In this document: positions 55,558 to 63,985 of the stretch, one piece after another
Layout of the letters: each line of letters begins with the position of its first letter
Numbering within the stretch: the first letter of the stretch is position 1
From: an uncultured Bacilli bacterium
Lineage (GTDB): Bacteria; Bacillota_I; Bacilli_A; RF39; UBA660
DNA: 64,000 nt
Assembly (NCBI GenBank): GCA_934096125.1
Contig: CAKOLB010000003.1
Coordinates: 62,001-126,000, forward strand
Direction: 5' to 3'
Position numbers and translations under genes: made by a program
Notes under the pieces: generated by a model
Database searches by the model: none
Seen by the model: only the letters and a program-made list of their open reading frames with translations
What the model was told of the DNA's origin: nothing

Positions 55558-56261
55558 GCATACAACTTTTTTATCTCTTTAATCGAAAGATTGCGATATT
55601 CTCCAGATTTCAAATTATCTATTTTCAAAAATCCATAACCAACCCTGCTAAGTTTCTTAACATCGATATTCATCGTTTTAAATAATTTCTTAACGATATG
55701 ATTTCTTCCTTCAATAATAGTTATTTCTACTAAACAGACATTTTTTTCTACATTTCTTTTTAAAACTTTAAATCTTTTTACAACAACTCGTCTTCCATCA
55801 ACTACGACCCCTTTTTTAATATGTTCTATTTCTTCTTTGGTAAGTATTTTCGAAAGTTTAGCCACATATGTTTTCTCAATTTCAAATTTTGGATGAGTTA
55901 AAACATTAGCAAGGTCCCCATCATTAGTTAAAATTATCAAGCCTGTTGTATCATAATCAAGTCTGCCAACTGGGTATATTCTAGCATCAGTGTTAATTAA
56001 ATCTGTCACAGTAATTCGGCCATTATTATCAGTTACACTACTAATAACTTGCCTTGGTTTATTAAGTAAATAATACTCAAGTTTTACATCTTTATTAATT
56101 ATAACTCCATCAATACTTATCACATCAGATGGTGAGACTTTAGTTCCAAGCTCTAGAGAAGTTTTTCCATTAACCATGACTTTGCCCCGACGAATTAACT
56201 CCTCAGCCTTTCTTCTTGATGTATATCCATATGCCGCAATTACTTTTTGTAAACGTTCCAT
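55542..56261 (-). CDS. rluB: Ribosomal pseudouridine synthase (RluB/RsuA family)
   Basis: 239-residue RNA pseudouridine synthase. The N-terminal S4 domain has L-Q-K-V-I-A-A-Y-G-Y-T-S-R-R-K-A-E-E-L-I-R. The catalytic aspartate is in P-V-G-R-L-D-Y-D-T-T-G-L, and the family's G-R-N-H-I-V-K-K-L-F follows. RluB modifies 23S rRNA near position 2605 in E. coli. GGAGG precedes the ATG. It follows spmB by 34 bases; the order dacB-spmA-spmB-rluB matches Bacillus. Confidence 0.93.
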   Translation of the reverse strand: MERLQKVIAAYGYTSRRKAEELIRRGKVMVNGKTSLELGTKVSPSDVISIDGVIINKDVKLEYYLLNKPRQVISSVTDNNGRITVTDLINTDARIYPVGRLDYDTTGLIILTNDGDLANVLTHPKFEIEKTYVAKLSKILTKEEIEHIKKGVVVDGRRVVVKRFKVLKRNVEKNVCLVEITIIEGRNHIVKKLFKTMNIDVKKLSRVGYGFLKIDNLKSGEYRNLSIKEIKKLYAQKKS

Positions 56262-56295
56262 AAAAACCTCCGTGATGCCTTAATTATATCACTTA

Positions 56296-56817
56296 TTAGC
56301 CAAAAAATACAGCAGTAAGAATAAAGCCCATTGCTATTCCCACTAAATCAGCAAAAAGACCGACACCTAAGGAATAGCGTATCTTTTTAATTCCAATCGA
56401 GCCAAAATAAAGTGCAAGAACATAAATAGTGGTATCTGTGCAACCCTGCAAAACACTTGAAAGTTTGCCTGCATAAGAATCTGGGCCGAAATTTTCAAAT
56501 ATATCGTTCATAATTGCAAGGCTTGCTGTTCCTGATATAGGTCGTAAAATAGCCATTGGAAATATATCAAGGGGGATAGCAAGGTTATCCAAAAAAGGAG
56601 CTATAACATGTAAAAAGCTATAAATAAAATTGCTATCTAAAAATATATTAATTGCAAAAACCATGGCTAAAACTGCCGGAAAAATGCTAAAAGAAATTTG
56701 CAAGCCCTCTTTAGCTCCCTCTAAAAAAGAATCATATAAATTTACCTTTTTATAAAAAGCATAAAAGATAACTGCCAAAACAAATACAGGTATTATAACT
56801 TTAGATATATCATTCAT
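56296..56817 (-). CDS. spmB: Spore maturation protein B
   Basis: 173-residue SpmB with about five membrane helices and a nucleoside-recognition (Gate) domain. It acts with SpmA in spore core dehydration and heat resistance. Typical are D-S-F-L-E-G-A-K-E-G-L, R-P-I-S-G-T-A-S-L-A-I and G-P-D-S-Y-A-G-K-L-S-S-V-L-Q-G-C-T-D-T-T-I-Y-V-L-A-L-Y-F-G. Its start overlaps the end of spmA by eight bases. Similar gate proteins exist outside sporulation, but the operon with dacB favours the spore role. Confidence 0.93.
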   Translation of the reverse strand: MNDISKVIIPVFVLAVIFYAFYKKVNLYDSFLEGAKEGLQISFSIFPAVLAMVFAINIFLDSNFIYSFLHVIAPFLDNLAIPLDIFPMAILRPISGTASLAIMNDIFENFGPDSYAGKLSSVLQGCTDTTIYVLALYFGSIGIKKIRYSLGVGLFADLVGIAMGFILTAVFFG

Positions 56818-57403
56818 TTTTCCCTCTTTTTCTTATTATATAATCCAAAAAAAGCCCTCCCATACTTGAGCAAAGGGTCGCAATTGCCCCTGGCAAAATT
56901 ATCTCTGATGGATTTTGCGAGCCATAAGCAATCCGTAAAGCCAGCACTGTCGTTGGCACAATTGTTACTCCCGCAGTATTTAAAACCAAAAACGTAATCA
57001 TTGCTTCACTTGCTACATTTTTATTTTTATTTACCTTTTGAAGTTCTTTCATCGCTTTTAATCCAAAAGGAGTCGCAGCACTTCCAAGTCCCAGCATATT
57101 TGCAGCTATATTAGAAGCAATAAACCCAAGCGCCGGACTATCTTTAGGAAGTGATGGAAATAATTTAGATAAAAGTGGATACAAAAGTCTGCTAAATTTT
57201 TTTAGCACTCCAGCATCTTCAGCAATTTTCATAATCCCTGACCAAAGCACAATAATCGGAAGTATGGAAATCATAAGTTCCAAGGCTTTGTTTCCATTTG
57301 TCAAAATGCTATCATTAATAACAGAGGTATTCCCTGAAAAAAATGAAAAAAGTATCCCAACAGCAATTAGAAAAAACCAAATATAACTTACCACCAAGAC
57401 CAC
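56810..57403 (-). CDS. spmA: Spore maturation protein A
   Basis: 197-residue SpmA, membrane partner of SpmB, with about five helices. The conserved section G-F-I-A-S-N-I-A-A-N-M-L-G-L-G-S-A-A-T-P-F-G-L-K-A-M is complete, followed by N-T-A-G-V-T-I-V-P-T-T. Length is standard. It overlaps the end of dacB by 16 bases and spmB by eight, so the three genes are coupled in translation. Together with DacB it affects cortex structure and core water content in Bacillus spores. Confidence 0.93.
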   Translation of the reverse strand: MVLVVSYIWFFLIAVGILFSFFSGNTSVINDSILTNGNKALELMISILPIIVLWSGIMKIAEDAGVLKKFSRLLYPLLSKLFPSLPKDSPALGFIASNIAANMLGLGSAATPFGLKAMKELQKVNKNKNVASEAMITFLVLNTAGVTIVPTTVLALRIAYGSQNPSEIILPGAIATLCSSMGGLFLDYIIRKRGKNE

Positions 57404-58461
57404 TTCCCAAATATACTTTTTTTCATGTTTTTTTCACTTTTTTTCATCACTTTCACATATATATTATCTTCTCTAATTAACTTACCATCTTTAGTAACTT
57501 TTACTTTTCCAACAACATCTTTATCCTTATACTTCTCTTTATATAAATCATAATTTACTTTTATTTTCTCTTTTTTATCATCCTTTACACTTACATATAT
57601 ACTATCTTTTAAATATAGCTTATCTCCCTTATAATACTTCTCATCTTTGATATTTAATTTATCTTTATCTACTACAAGCACAGCTTTATAATTTCTAAAA
57701 ATACTTTCATACATTTTTTTATGGTCTAAAAAGTCATTCCCATCATTAAGTGTTACCACCACAACATTTATATTATTTCTACTCCCCGTCGTAACTAAAG
57801 TCCGTCTTGCCTTTTTTGTAAAACCAGTCTTTCCCCCCGTAATATAATCTTCACTATGCAAAAGTTTATTTTTATTTATCCAACTATAACTTTTATAGTT
57901 AGTTTTTACCTTATAACTTTTTGTTCCAAATATCGCCCTAAAAGTTTTATTCTTCATCGCATATTTAGTTAAAATAGCTAAATCTCTAGCAGTTGATACA
58001 TTCCCTTTTCCATCATTTTCTTCCAGTCCATGATTATTATAAAAATATGTGTTATTCAAATTGAGCTTAATGGCCATTTCATTCATAAGGCTAACAAAAC
58101 TTTCCATTGAACCGGCCACATTTTTGGCAATAACAACTGCCGCATCATTTCCACTTCTAAGCATCAAGCCATAAAGTAAATCTTTAAGTTTAATTTTTTC
58201 CCCCTTTTCGATATAAATAGCACTTCCATAGGCTTTTAAAACTTCATCACCTACCACAACTTCCTTTTCTAAATCTACACATTCAATAGTTACAATCGCT
58301 GACATAATCTTTGTCACACTAGCTATTAGTTTTTCTTCATTTGAATTATGGTCATAATATACAATATCATTATCTAAATCAAGAGCATACATACTCTCAG
58401 CACTATAAGCTTTTACATTAAATACAGCTACTAAAAATAAAACAATAATTACCTTCTTCAA
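57388..58461 (-). CDS. dacB: D-alanyl-D-alanine carboxypeptidase (DacB/DacF-type PBP)
   Basis: 357-residue penicillin-binding protein (peptidase S11) that trims the D-Ala from peptidoglycan stem peptides. A signal peptide (about residues 1-20) is followed by the active serine in A-S-V-T-K, S-G-N, and K-T-G. Its C-terminal beta-rich domain is basic and ends in a Lys-rich segment. The start is TTG at 58461, with AGGGTGATTGAGG upstream. It leads the dacB-spmA-spmB operon, which in Bacillus is switched on by sigma-E during sporulation. Confidence 0.93.
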   Translation of the reverse strand: MKKVIIVLFLVAVFNVKAYSAESMYALDLDNDIVYYDHNSNEEKLIASVTKIMSAIVTIECVDLEKEVVVGDEVLKAYGSAIYIEKGEKIKLKDLLYGLMLRSGNDAAVVIAKNVAGSMESFVSLMNEMAIKLNLNNTYFYNNHGLEENDGKGNVSTARDLAILTKYAMKNKTFRAIFGTKSYKVKTNYKSYSWINKNKLLHSEDYITGGKTGFTKKARRTLVTTGSRNNINVVVVTLNDGNDFLDHKKMYESIFRNYKAVLVVDKDKLNIKDEKYYKGDKLYLKDSIYVSVKDDKKEKIKVNYDLYKEKYKDKDVVGKVKVTKDGKLIREDNIYVKVMKKSEKNMKKSIFGKWSWW

Positions 58462-58538
58462 GCCTCAATCACCCTAGAAAAATATATGGTTTAGCCTAGC
58501 AAAATATGTTATAATAAAACGAGCTATAAGGAAAGGAA

Positions 58539-59981
58539 GTGTTTCTATTGTTAAGTTTTATTCGGTACGCAAATGAGATTTTGAAAAGTGCACCAGAAAG
58601 CTTCCTTTCTAAAAAATTCAAAAACATTAAAATGGAAATGGACGATACCTATTTTAAAGAAATAGAAAAAAACTTCTTCCTGTATCAAAAAAACATCACA
58701 GATAATGAAGCCAAAATGGCATACACAATTTTAAGTTACTATATTGGAAACACTTTTTATCAAAATCATGACAGCGATTATATCAAGGCTATATGCACAT
58801 ATATTCTTGACATGAAAATAGAAACTGACGAAAGCATCACTCTTGCTCTTACTCTAATCAACCCATCCATCTATAACACCATCACTGATATCATGATTAA
58901 TCAAAAACACATTAATATTTTTACTCTTTTTGATGCAGTATTACTTAATAGTAATTATTCAAGTCAAAACATTTCCCAAAAACTTAAAACAAAATACTAT
59001 AACGGTGGCAATAATCTATTTTCAAACGAAGATACTTTAAAAACTATATATCAAAAACTTCAAAATTTAAGTTCTCTCGAAGATAAAAGAGTTCTTGACA
59101 AACTTCTTTTAATAATGACTAAAGAAGACTATAAAAGTCGCCAAAATCTGGCTGAAATTCTTATAAACATCGGCAAAGAAAATGCTCCAACAGAGCAAAA
59201 AAAAGAAAAATGTTTGAAAATAATCGACCACTTTGAAAACATCAAAAAAACTTACATTAAAAAAAATACCAAATACATTAATTTAAATAAGCATAATATT
59301 ACCCGTCTGCAAAATCAAGTTAACAAACAATCCTTAGATATAACTCTAAAAGCCATGTTTAATCTTTCCGTTGATGCCATAAGAGATGGAACTATCCAAG
59401 ATATCTATTATGAAAAGATACCAAGCCTAGATTACAACATAATTGCCCTTTACACTATTATCACAAGCAAATATGGACACCTATACCTTAAAAATGACTA
59501 TCAAATCATTAAGGCAATACCCGAAGTTCTCATAAAAAATAACATTTCACTATACAAACTAGAAAATTATCTAAATATATTTTTAAACAGTGAAATCCTT
59601 TCTATAGTAGAAAAAGCTTACACTCATCATTTAATTTCACCAAATATTTTATATAATGAAATTATCAACTTACATAATTTAAATAATCTATCTTTAATTT
59701 TAGATGCTTTAAATAAATATATAACTTCTCACAAATTATATATCTTTAATCACAACTACAACTTCTTTAATATTGCCTCTAGCCTCCAAAAATTCTTAGG
59801 TGATACATCAGCTGCTCAAACTATTTTATCTTTTTGCACTATAAATAATAAAATCATCCAAGAAAAAATTCAAAAAGACTTTGAAAGAGTAGAAAGCCAA
59901 GATATTCCTCTTCCCGAAAAGCTTGAAAATTGCCTCACCATCATCCAAAGATATAGCTATGACCTTACACTAAAAAAGTAG
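58539..59981 (+). CDS. Hypothetical protein, 480 residues
   Basis: Large soluble-looking protein, Asn/Ile/Lys/Leu-rich and mostly helical by composition, with no signal peptide or membrane segment. No catalytic motif is seen. The start is either GTG at 58539 or TTG at 58548, behind GGAAAGGAA. A TATAAT at 58510-58515 gives a -10 box. It lies alone on the plus strand, divergent from dacB, and ends in a hairpin shared with the lipoprotein. Function unknown; helical repeats of the TPR or ARM type could be tested by structure prediction. Confidence 0.5.
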   Translation: MFLLLSFIRYANEILKSAPESFLSKKFKNIKMEMDDTYFKEIEKNFFLYQKNITDNEAKMAYTILSYYIGNTFYQNHDSDYIKAICTYILDMKIETDESITLALTLINPSIYNTITDIMINQKHINIFTLFDAVLLNSNYSSQNISQKLKTKYYNGGNNLFSNEDTLKTIYQKLQNLSSLEDKRVLDKLLLIMTKEDYKSRQNLAEILINIGKENAPTEQKKEKCLKIIDHFENIKKTYIKKNTKYINLNKHNITRLQNQVNKQSLDITLKAMFNLSVDAIRDGTIQDIYYEKIPSLDYNIIALYTIITSKYGHLYLKNDYQIIKAIPEVLIKNNISLYKLENYLNIFLNSEILSIVEKAYTHHLISPNILYNEIINLHNLNNLSLILDALNKYITSHKLYIFNHNYNFFNIASSLQKFLGDTSAAQTILSFCTINNKIIQEKIQKDFERVESQDIPLPEKLENCLTIIQRYSYDLTLKK

Positions 59982-60008
59982 AAAGATAACGGTGCATCCT
60001 TCTACTTT
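59971..60008. terminator. Bidirectional terminator between the 480-residue gene and the lipoprotein
   Basis: AAAAGTAGAA and TTCTACTTTT flank a loop of about 17 bases; both stop codons lie within the stem. Confidence 0.85.
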
Positions 60009-60559
60009 TCATTTTCATAATTGTAAATACCATGTATTTTCTCTAAATCTTCATTTGTTAAATCAATTACTTCATAATTACCTTTATCATTTTTTTGCAG
60101 TTTAAAGTTAATTGTATAATCCTTAGTATCTTTAGCTTTATCCATTTGTTCTAACTTATAATCCATATATAATTTATTACTATATACTCCATTTTCTAAA
60201 AATTTATCCTCATTATTTTGTAAATACTTACTAGCATCTTTTTGTACTTTATAATAGTCAATAACAGTAATCTTTGTTTTTACCGTCGCTTTATCTCCAT
60301 CATACTCTTCATCTTGGACTTCATATTTTAACTCTTCATACTGTCTTTTTAAAATATCTCGGTATTTTTCCTTTTGTTCATCGGTTAAGTCTTCATCATC
60401 CACAACTTTATCTAAGTCCTCTAAAACATTACTACTTAAACTTTTATATTGATTTAAAAAGTCTTCTACTGCTCCTTTCGCAGTTTTTTTCATCATTGAG
60501 CAGCCTGCTAAAGATACACAAATTAAACATACTAACAATACTTTTTTAAAAACTTTCAT
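60002..60559 (-). CDS. Lipoprotein of unknown function
   Basis: 185-residue lipoprotein. The signal peptide ends in the lipobox L-A-G-C at residues 17-20. The rest is very rich in Lys, Asp and Glu, with a repeated-helix look followed by a strand-rich C-terminal half (V-K-T-K-I-T-V-I-D-Y-Y). It resembles the DUF4878-like small lipoproteins, but I am not sure. It lies alone, converging with the gene before it, 41 bases before the next gene on the same strand. Confidence 0.6.
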   Translation of the reverse strand: MKVFKKVLLVCLICVSLAGCSMMKKTAKGAVEDFLNQYKSLSSNVLEDLDKVVDDEDLTDEQKEKYRDILKRQYEELKYEVQDEEYDGDKATVKTKITVIDYYKVQKDASKYLQNNEDKFLENGVYSNKLYMDYKLEQMDKAKDTKDYTINFKLQKNDKGNYEVIDLTNEDLEKIHGIYNYENEK

Positions 60560-60600
60560 CCTTTTTCCTCTTTTCCTACCCTTAGTATGTAAACATTTTC

Positions 60601-61170
60601 TTAAAATATACTTAAATTTAACAAATTATATATTCTTTCTTCTTCACTACCAATACTTCTAAGGCTTTCTTTCATCACTTCTAAATAGTTTTCTTCCGGA
60701 AGTTTTTGAAACCACTCAGCATAAATATACTTAAGCTTACTACTTTCCTTATTTTCTTCATATCTATTTAATTTTCCCTTTATATAATTCCTTACATTTT
60801 TCTCATATCTATCTCTTTCATATCCCACATTACCCAGTACTACATAATCAAATTTTACTTCTTTTAAAGTATACAAAATATCTAAAATAGCGGCATCATC
60901 TTGATATTCTAAGAAACTTCTTTTTATCTCTTTCCCATCTTTATCAAAAGCTAAAGCAATAGAGCCATTGAGGCTTGCTAAAAGAACAGTTTTCTCACTC
61001 AATGCCTTAACCTCTACCCTATTATTTAAAACTACATTATAAAACCTTAAAGGTACATGATATATCTTTATTTTTTTCATATAAGTATATTCATCGTCTT
61101 CTAACCATTCATGTGCATAAACATTATATGGGAAAAAATTAAGTGTGATATCAAAAATATAATTCATCAT
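60601..61170 (-). CDS. Hypothetical protein, 189 residues
   Basis: Soluble-looking protein with N-terminal strands and a charged C-terminal helix set (A-E-W-F-Q-K-L-P-E-E-N-Y-L-E-V-M-K-E-S). No family recognised with confidence. The start is the ATG at 61170, which overlaps the TGA of the small membrane protein upstream as ATGA, with GGGAGG before it; this shows coupled translation. Confidence 0.5.
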   Translation of the reverse strand: MMNYIFDITLNFFPYNVYAHEWLEDDEYTYMKKIKIYHVPLRFYNVVLNNRVEVKALSEKTVLLASLNGSIALAFDKDGKEIKRSFLEYQDDAAILDILYTLKEVKFDYVVLGNVGYERDRYEKNVRNYIKGKLNRYEENKESSKLKYIYAEWFQKLPEENYLEVMKESLRSIGSEEERIYNLLNLSIF

Positions 61171-61358
61171 TTCCCTCCCCATGAAACATATATTAAAAAA
61201 ATTCCTAGCAAAATAAACAGTATTATCCCACTTCTAATAATAAAATATACAAACTCTAAAAAAGTATACCCTAAAACAAGTAAATTCAAATTAATAATAA
61301 TAAAAAACAAACCAATACTTATAAACATAGACCCTAAGATTAACTTTATAATTCTCAT
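61167..61358 (-). CDS. Small membrane protein, 63 residues
   Basis: Two hydrophobic helices (about residues 7-28 and 35-58) and a short basic start. The TGA stop overlaps the next start codon as ATGA, so it is coupled to the 189-residue protein. Nothing in it identifies a family. The coupling suggests that the pair works together, perhaps as a membrane anchor and its soluble partner. Confidence 0.5.
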   Translation of the reverse strand: MRIIKLILGSMFISIGLFFIIINLNLLVLGYTFLEFVYFIIRSGIILFILLGIFLIYVSWGGK

Positions 61359-61424
61359 AACATTATATATGTTTTTATTGCTTAAATAAGTCCTACCATG
61401 ATAAAATATATTACGGTGATAATA

Positions 61425-62021
61425 TTGAAAAAGATAATAATTTTAGTTCTTTGTCTTATAACTTTAAGTGGATGCAATAAAGAAAGTGTTAAAAATCCTA
61501 TAGTAACAATGGATATAAAGGGTTATGGAGAAATCAAGATGGTTTTATATCCAAAGAAAGCTCCGAATACCGTTGCTAATTTCGTAAGTCTTATAAATGA
61601 AGGATTTTATGATGGCTTAACCTTTCACCGCTTAGTCCCAGGTTTTGTTTTACAAGGCGGAGACCCAAATGGTGATGGAACTGGAGGCCCAGGATACCAA
61701 ATCAAAGGAGAATTTAAAGAAAATCATTTTTCCAAAAATGATATAAGTCACAATGAAAAGGTTGTCTCTATGGCTAGAAGTATGAACCCTGACTCTGCCG
61801 GCTCTCAATTTTTCATCGTCTTAAGTGATAATGCCTCCACTTCTCTGGACGGAAAATATGCCGCTTTTGGTAAAGTAACAGATGGCTTTGATATCATAAA
61901 GAAAATTGAAACTTCAGCCGAAGTTGAAGATGAAACGACTGGTAAACTTAAAGAAAATATTGTCATAACCAAAGTAAGTGTCGAAACATTTGGTAAGACT
62001 TATAAAGTGCAAAAAGCATAA
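61425..62021 (+). CDS. Peptidyl-prolyl cis-trans isomerase, cyclophilin-type lipoprotein
   Basis: 198-residue cyclophilin, an extracytoplasmic folding catalyst. The start is TTG at 61425 with GGTGAT upstream (the frame opens at 61398). A lipoprotein signal ends in L-S-G-C. Catalytic parts are F-H-R-L-V-P-G-F-V-L-Q-G-G-D-P, M-A-R-S-M-N-P-D-S-A-G-S-Q-F-F-I and the D-G-K-Y-A-A-F-G-K-V loop. It is close to PpiB but has its own export signal. A TATAAT-like -10 is not clear. It is followed by uppP on the same strand, 39 bases on. Confidence 0.93.
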   Translation: MKKIIILVLCLITLSGCNKESVKNPIVTMDIKGYGEIKMVLYPKKAPNTVANFVSLINEGFYDGLTFHRLVPGFVLQGGDPNGDGTGGPGYQIKGEFKENHFSKNDISHNEKVVSMARSMNPDSAGSQFFIVLSDNASTSLDGKYAAFGKVTDGFDIIKKIETSAEVEDETTGKLKENIVITKVSVETFGKTYKVQKA

Positions 62022-62060
62022 ATAATAAAATAGAAAAATATATAATAGAAGGTGATTTAA

Positions 62061-62873
62061 TTGATTAACTATATAACTTATTTAATTTTAGGAATTATCC
62101 AAGGTATTACAGAACCGCTCCCTATTTCCAGCAGTGGCCATATCTATCTATTTAAAAACTTATTTAACACCAATATGTTTAACAGCCTAAACTTTGAAAT
62201 AATCTCTAACTTCGGCTCATTTATTGCTATATTTATCATATTTTGGCCTGATATCAAAAAATTACTTATTTCTTTCTTTACCTTTATATTTAAAAAGGAA
62301 AAAAGAAAAGAAAACTCAAATAACTTTAAGTACTGTTTATACATTATTGTAAGTACTATTCCTGTTGGTATTACTGGTCTTCTTCTTAAAGATAAACTTG
62401 AAAGTCTTTATTCTTTAAAAGGATTAGCCCTAGCCTTTTTACTAACTGCTATCTCTCTTTTCATTGTTAAAAATATTAAAGGCGACAAAGACGATAATGA
62501 CATAACTTTCAAAGATGCTATTATCATTGGGTTATTTCAAATGATTACCATTATCCCTGGAATAAGTCGAAGTGGAACTGTCTTAGTAGCTTGTCTTCTT
62601 TGCAATTTAAAAAGAGAAACAGCTTTAAAATATACCTTCATGCTTTATTTTCCTGTTAGTGTTGCTACCATCTTACTTGGAGTAAAAGACCTTGCAAGCA
62701 CCAACGAATTATCGGCTTTAATCGGCCCATATCTCCTTGGTATGTTTGCTGCCATGATAGTTACCTATATATCTTACAAATGGCTTAGCAAACTAGTTAA
62801 AAATGGCAAACTATGGAAGTTCTCAATCTACTGCCTACTCCTATCAATATTTATATTTATTTATTTTAATTAA
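62061..62873 (+). CDS. uppP: Undecaprenyl-diphosphatase UppP (BacA family)
   Basis: 270-residue membrane phosphatase that turns undecaprenyl diphosphate into the monophosphate for wall synthesis. Motifs: G-I-I-Q-G-I-T-E-P-L-P-I-S-S-S-G-H (the usual form is E-F-L-P-I-S-S-S-G-H) and I-I-P-G-I-S-R-S-G-T. It has about eight helices. The start is TTG at 62061 with AAGGTGATT upstream. The substitution of F by P in the first motif is a small oddity. It joins PAP2, DUF368 and dgkA-like genes of this window in lipid-carrier recycling. Confidence 0.95.
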   Translation: MINYITYLILGIIQGITEPLPISSSGHIYLFKNLFNTNMFNSLNFEIISNFGSFIAIFIIFWPDIKKLLISFFTFIFKKEKRKENSNNFKYCLYIIVSTIPVGITGLLLKDKLESLYSLKGLALAFLLTAISLFIVKNIKGDKDDNDITFKDAIIIGLFQMITIIPGISRSGTVLVACLLCNLKRETALKYTFMLYFPVSVATILLGVKDLASTNELSALIGPYLLGMFAAMIVTYISYKWLSKLVKNGKLWKFSIYCLLLSIFIFIYFN

Positions 62874-62941
62874 TGAATATATTTATCATATTCAAATATA
62901 CTACTATTGACAATACCCATAAATAAATGGTACTATTGTCT

Positions 62942-63018
62942 TATAAAAACTCTGTTCTCTCTGAAGCTTTACGCTTAGTGCGTGAAAGACTATGTAGGAA
63001 GAATGGAGTTTTTATTTA
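62942..63018. terminator. Long hairpin, probable bidirectional terminator
   Basis: The outer arms AAAAACTC and GAGTTTTT enclose further pairing (TTCT/AGAA, CTTTACGC/GCGTGAAAG). T-runs occur on both strands between uppP and the DUF3800 gene. It is more elaborate than most terminators here. Confidence 0.6.
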
Positions 63019-63851
63019 TTATTTTTTGTTAAAGACGAATCAAATACACTATTTTTAGCTCTAAAGCACCAATGTCTATAAGGATCATTCCAACTATTTG
63101 TGAAATCGCCACGACTACTGGTTGAAATGCCTATATTAAAATTAGGATAAATCATTCTAATATTTCTAAGTATATTTTTATATAATTTTTCTTTAGCAAT
63201 TGTTCTTTTCCCTCGCCTATTAGTAGACGAGTTTTTTTCACAATTCATATTATTTAATTTAAAATTTATAGATCCTAATATAATATCCATACATTGCAGT
63301 ACAACGTGATTTTTAGAATTAATTTCCGCAATATCTTCTTTATATATATGAATATTGTTTATTCCAAAAAAATTATTTAAAGCATAAATATAACCTTTAA
63401 ATTTTTTATTTTTCTTTTTGCTATCAGGCAAAGCATCAAAATATAATTTCAATATTACTTTTTCTTTTTCTTTCATATTACAATACTCAATTCCAAAAGC
63501 ATGTTTGATAAATTGATAATATAAAAGAAAATATTCTTCTTCTCTTTGTTCTTTGGTTATGTCTTGTGGAACAAGAGCGTTCTGTCTAAACATTATTCTT
63601 ATTTTAATTTTATTAAGTCTAATAAACTCAAAAAAATAATTTATTAACTCCATATATTTTTCCAAATACTGTTCAGTGACTTTTGTCCATTTAACCTCTT
63701 GACATAAACCTAACTCATCTTTTTTAGCGTTAAGCAAATTATTTATTTTTTCTAATTCAGTATAATTTATTAACGCTCCACCATAAAAGTTACTAAAATA
63801 TTTTCCTTTTCTATGTGACTCATCTGCATATATTAAGTATTGTTTTCTCAT
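63012..63851 (-). CDS. DUF3800 domain protein
   Basis: 279-residue DUF3800 protein. The N-terminus Y-L-I-Y-A-D-E-S-H holds the family's D-E-S/G, and acidic residues recur in Y-F-D-A-L-P-D and Q-C-M-D-I-I-L-G. The family has an RNase H-like look and is often found in phage, plasmid and defence islands; its activity is unproven. The ATG at 63851 has TGTGGTGAT upstream; the frame opens at 63902. It stands alone at the edge of the window. Confidence 0.75.
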   Translation of the reverse strand: MRKQYLIYADESHRKGKYFSNFYGGALINYTELEKINNLLNAKKDELGLCQEVKWTKVTEQYLEKYMELINYFFEFIRLNKIKIRIMFRQNALVPQDITKEQREEEYFLLYYQFIKHAFGIEYCNMKEKEKVILKLYFDALPDSKKKNKKFKGYIYALNNFFGINNIHIYKEDIAEINSKNHVVLQCMDIILGSINFKLNNMNCEKNSSTNRRGKRTIAKEKLYKNILRNIRMIYPNFNIGISTSSRGDFTNSWNDPYRHWCFRAKNSVFDSSLTKNNK

Positions 63852-63944
63852 CGTATCACCACAGTAAATTATTCTATCATAACAACATATTTTATCCAAC
63901 AAAAAATTCCAAAATTTTATAACATAAAACCTTTGAATTCTTTA

Positions 63945-63985
63945 CAAGCAAAAGACCACATAACCAAATATGTAGTCTTTTTAAA
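63945..63985. terminator. Probable bidirectional terminator at the right edge
   Basis: AAAGACCACATA and TATGTAGTCTTT pair with one mismatch, followed by T-runs on both strands; it could serve a gene beyond the window. Confidence 0.7.
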
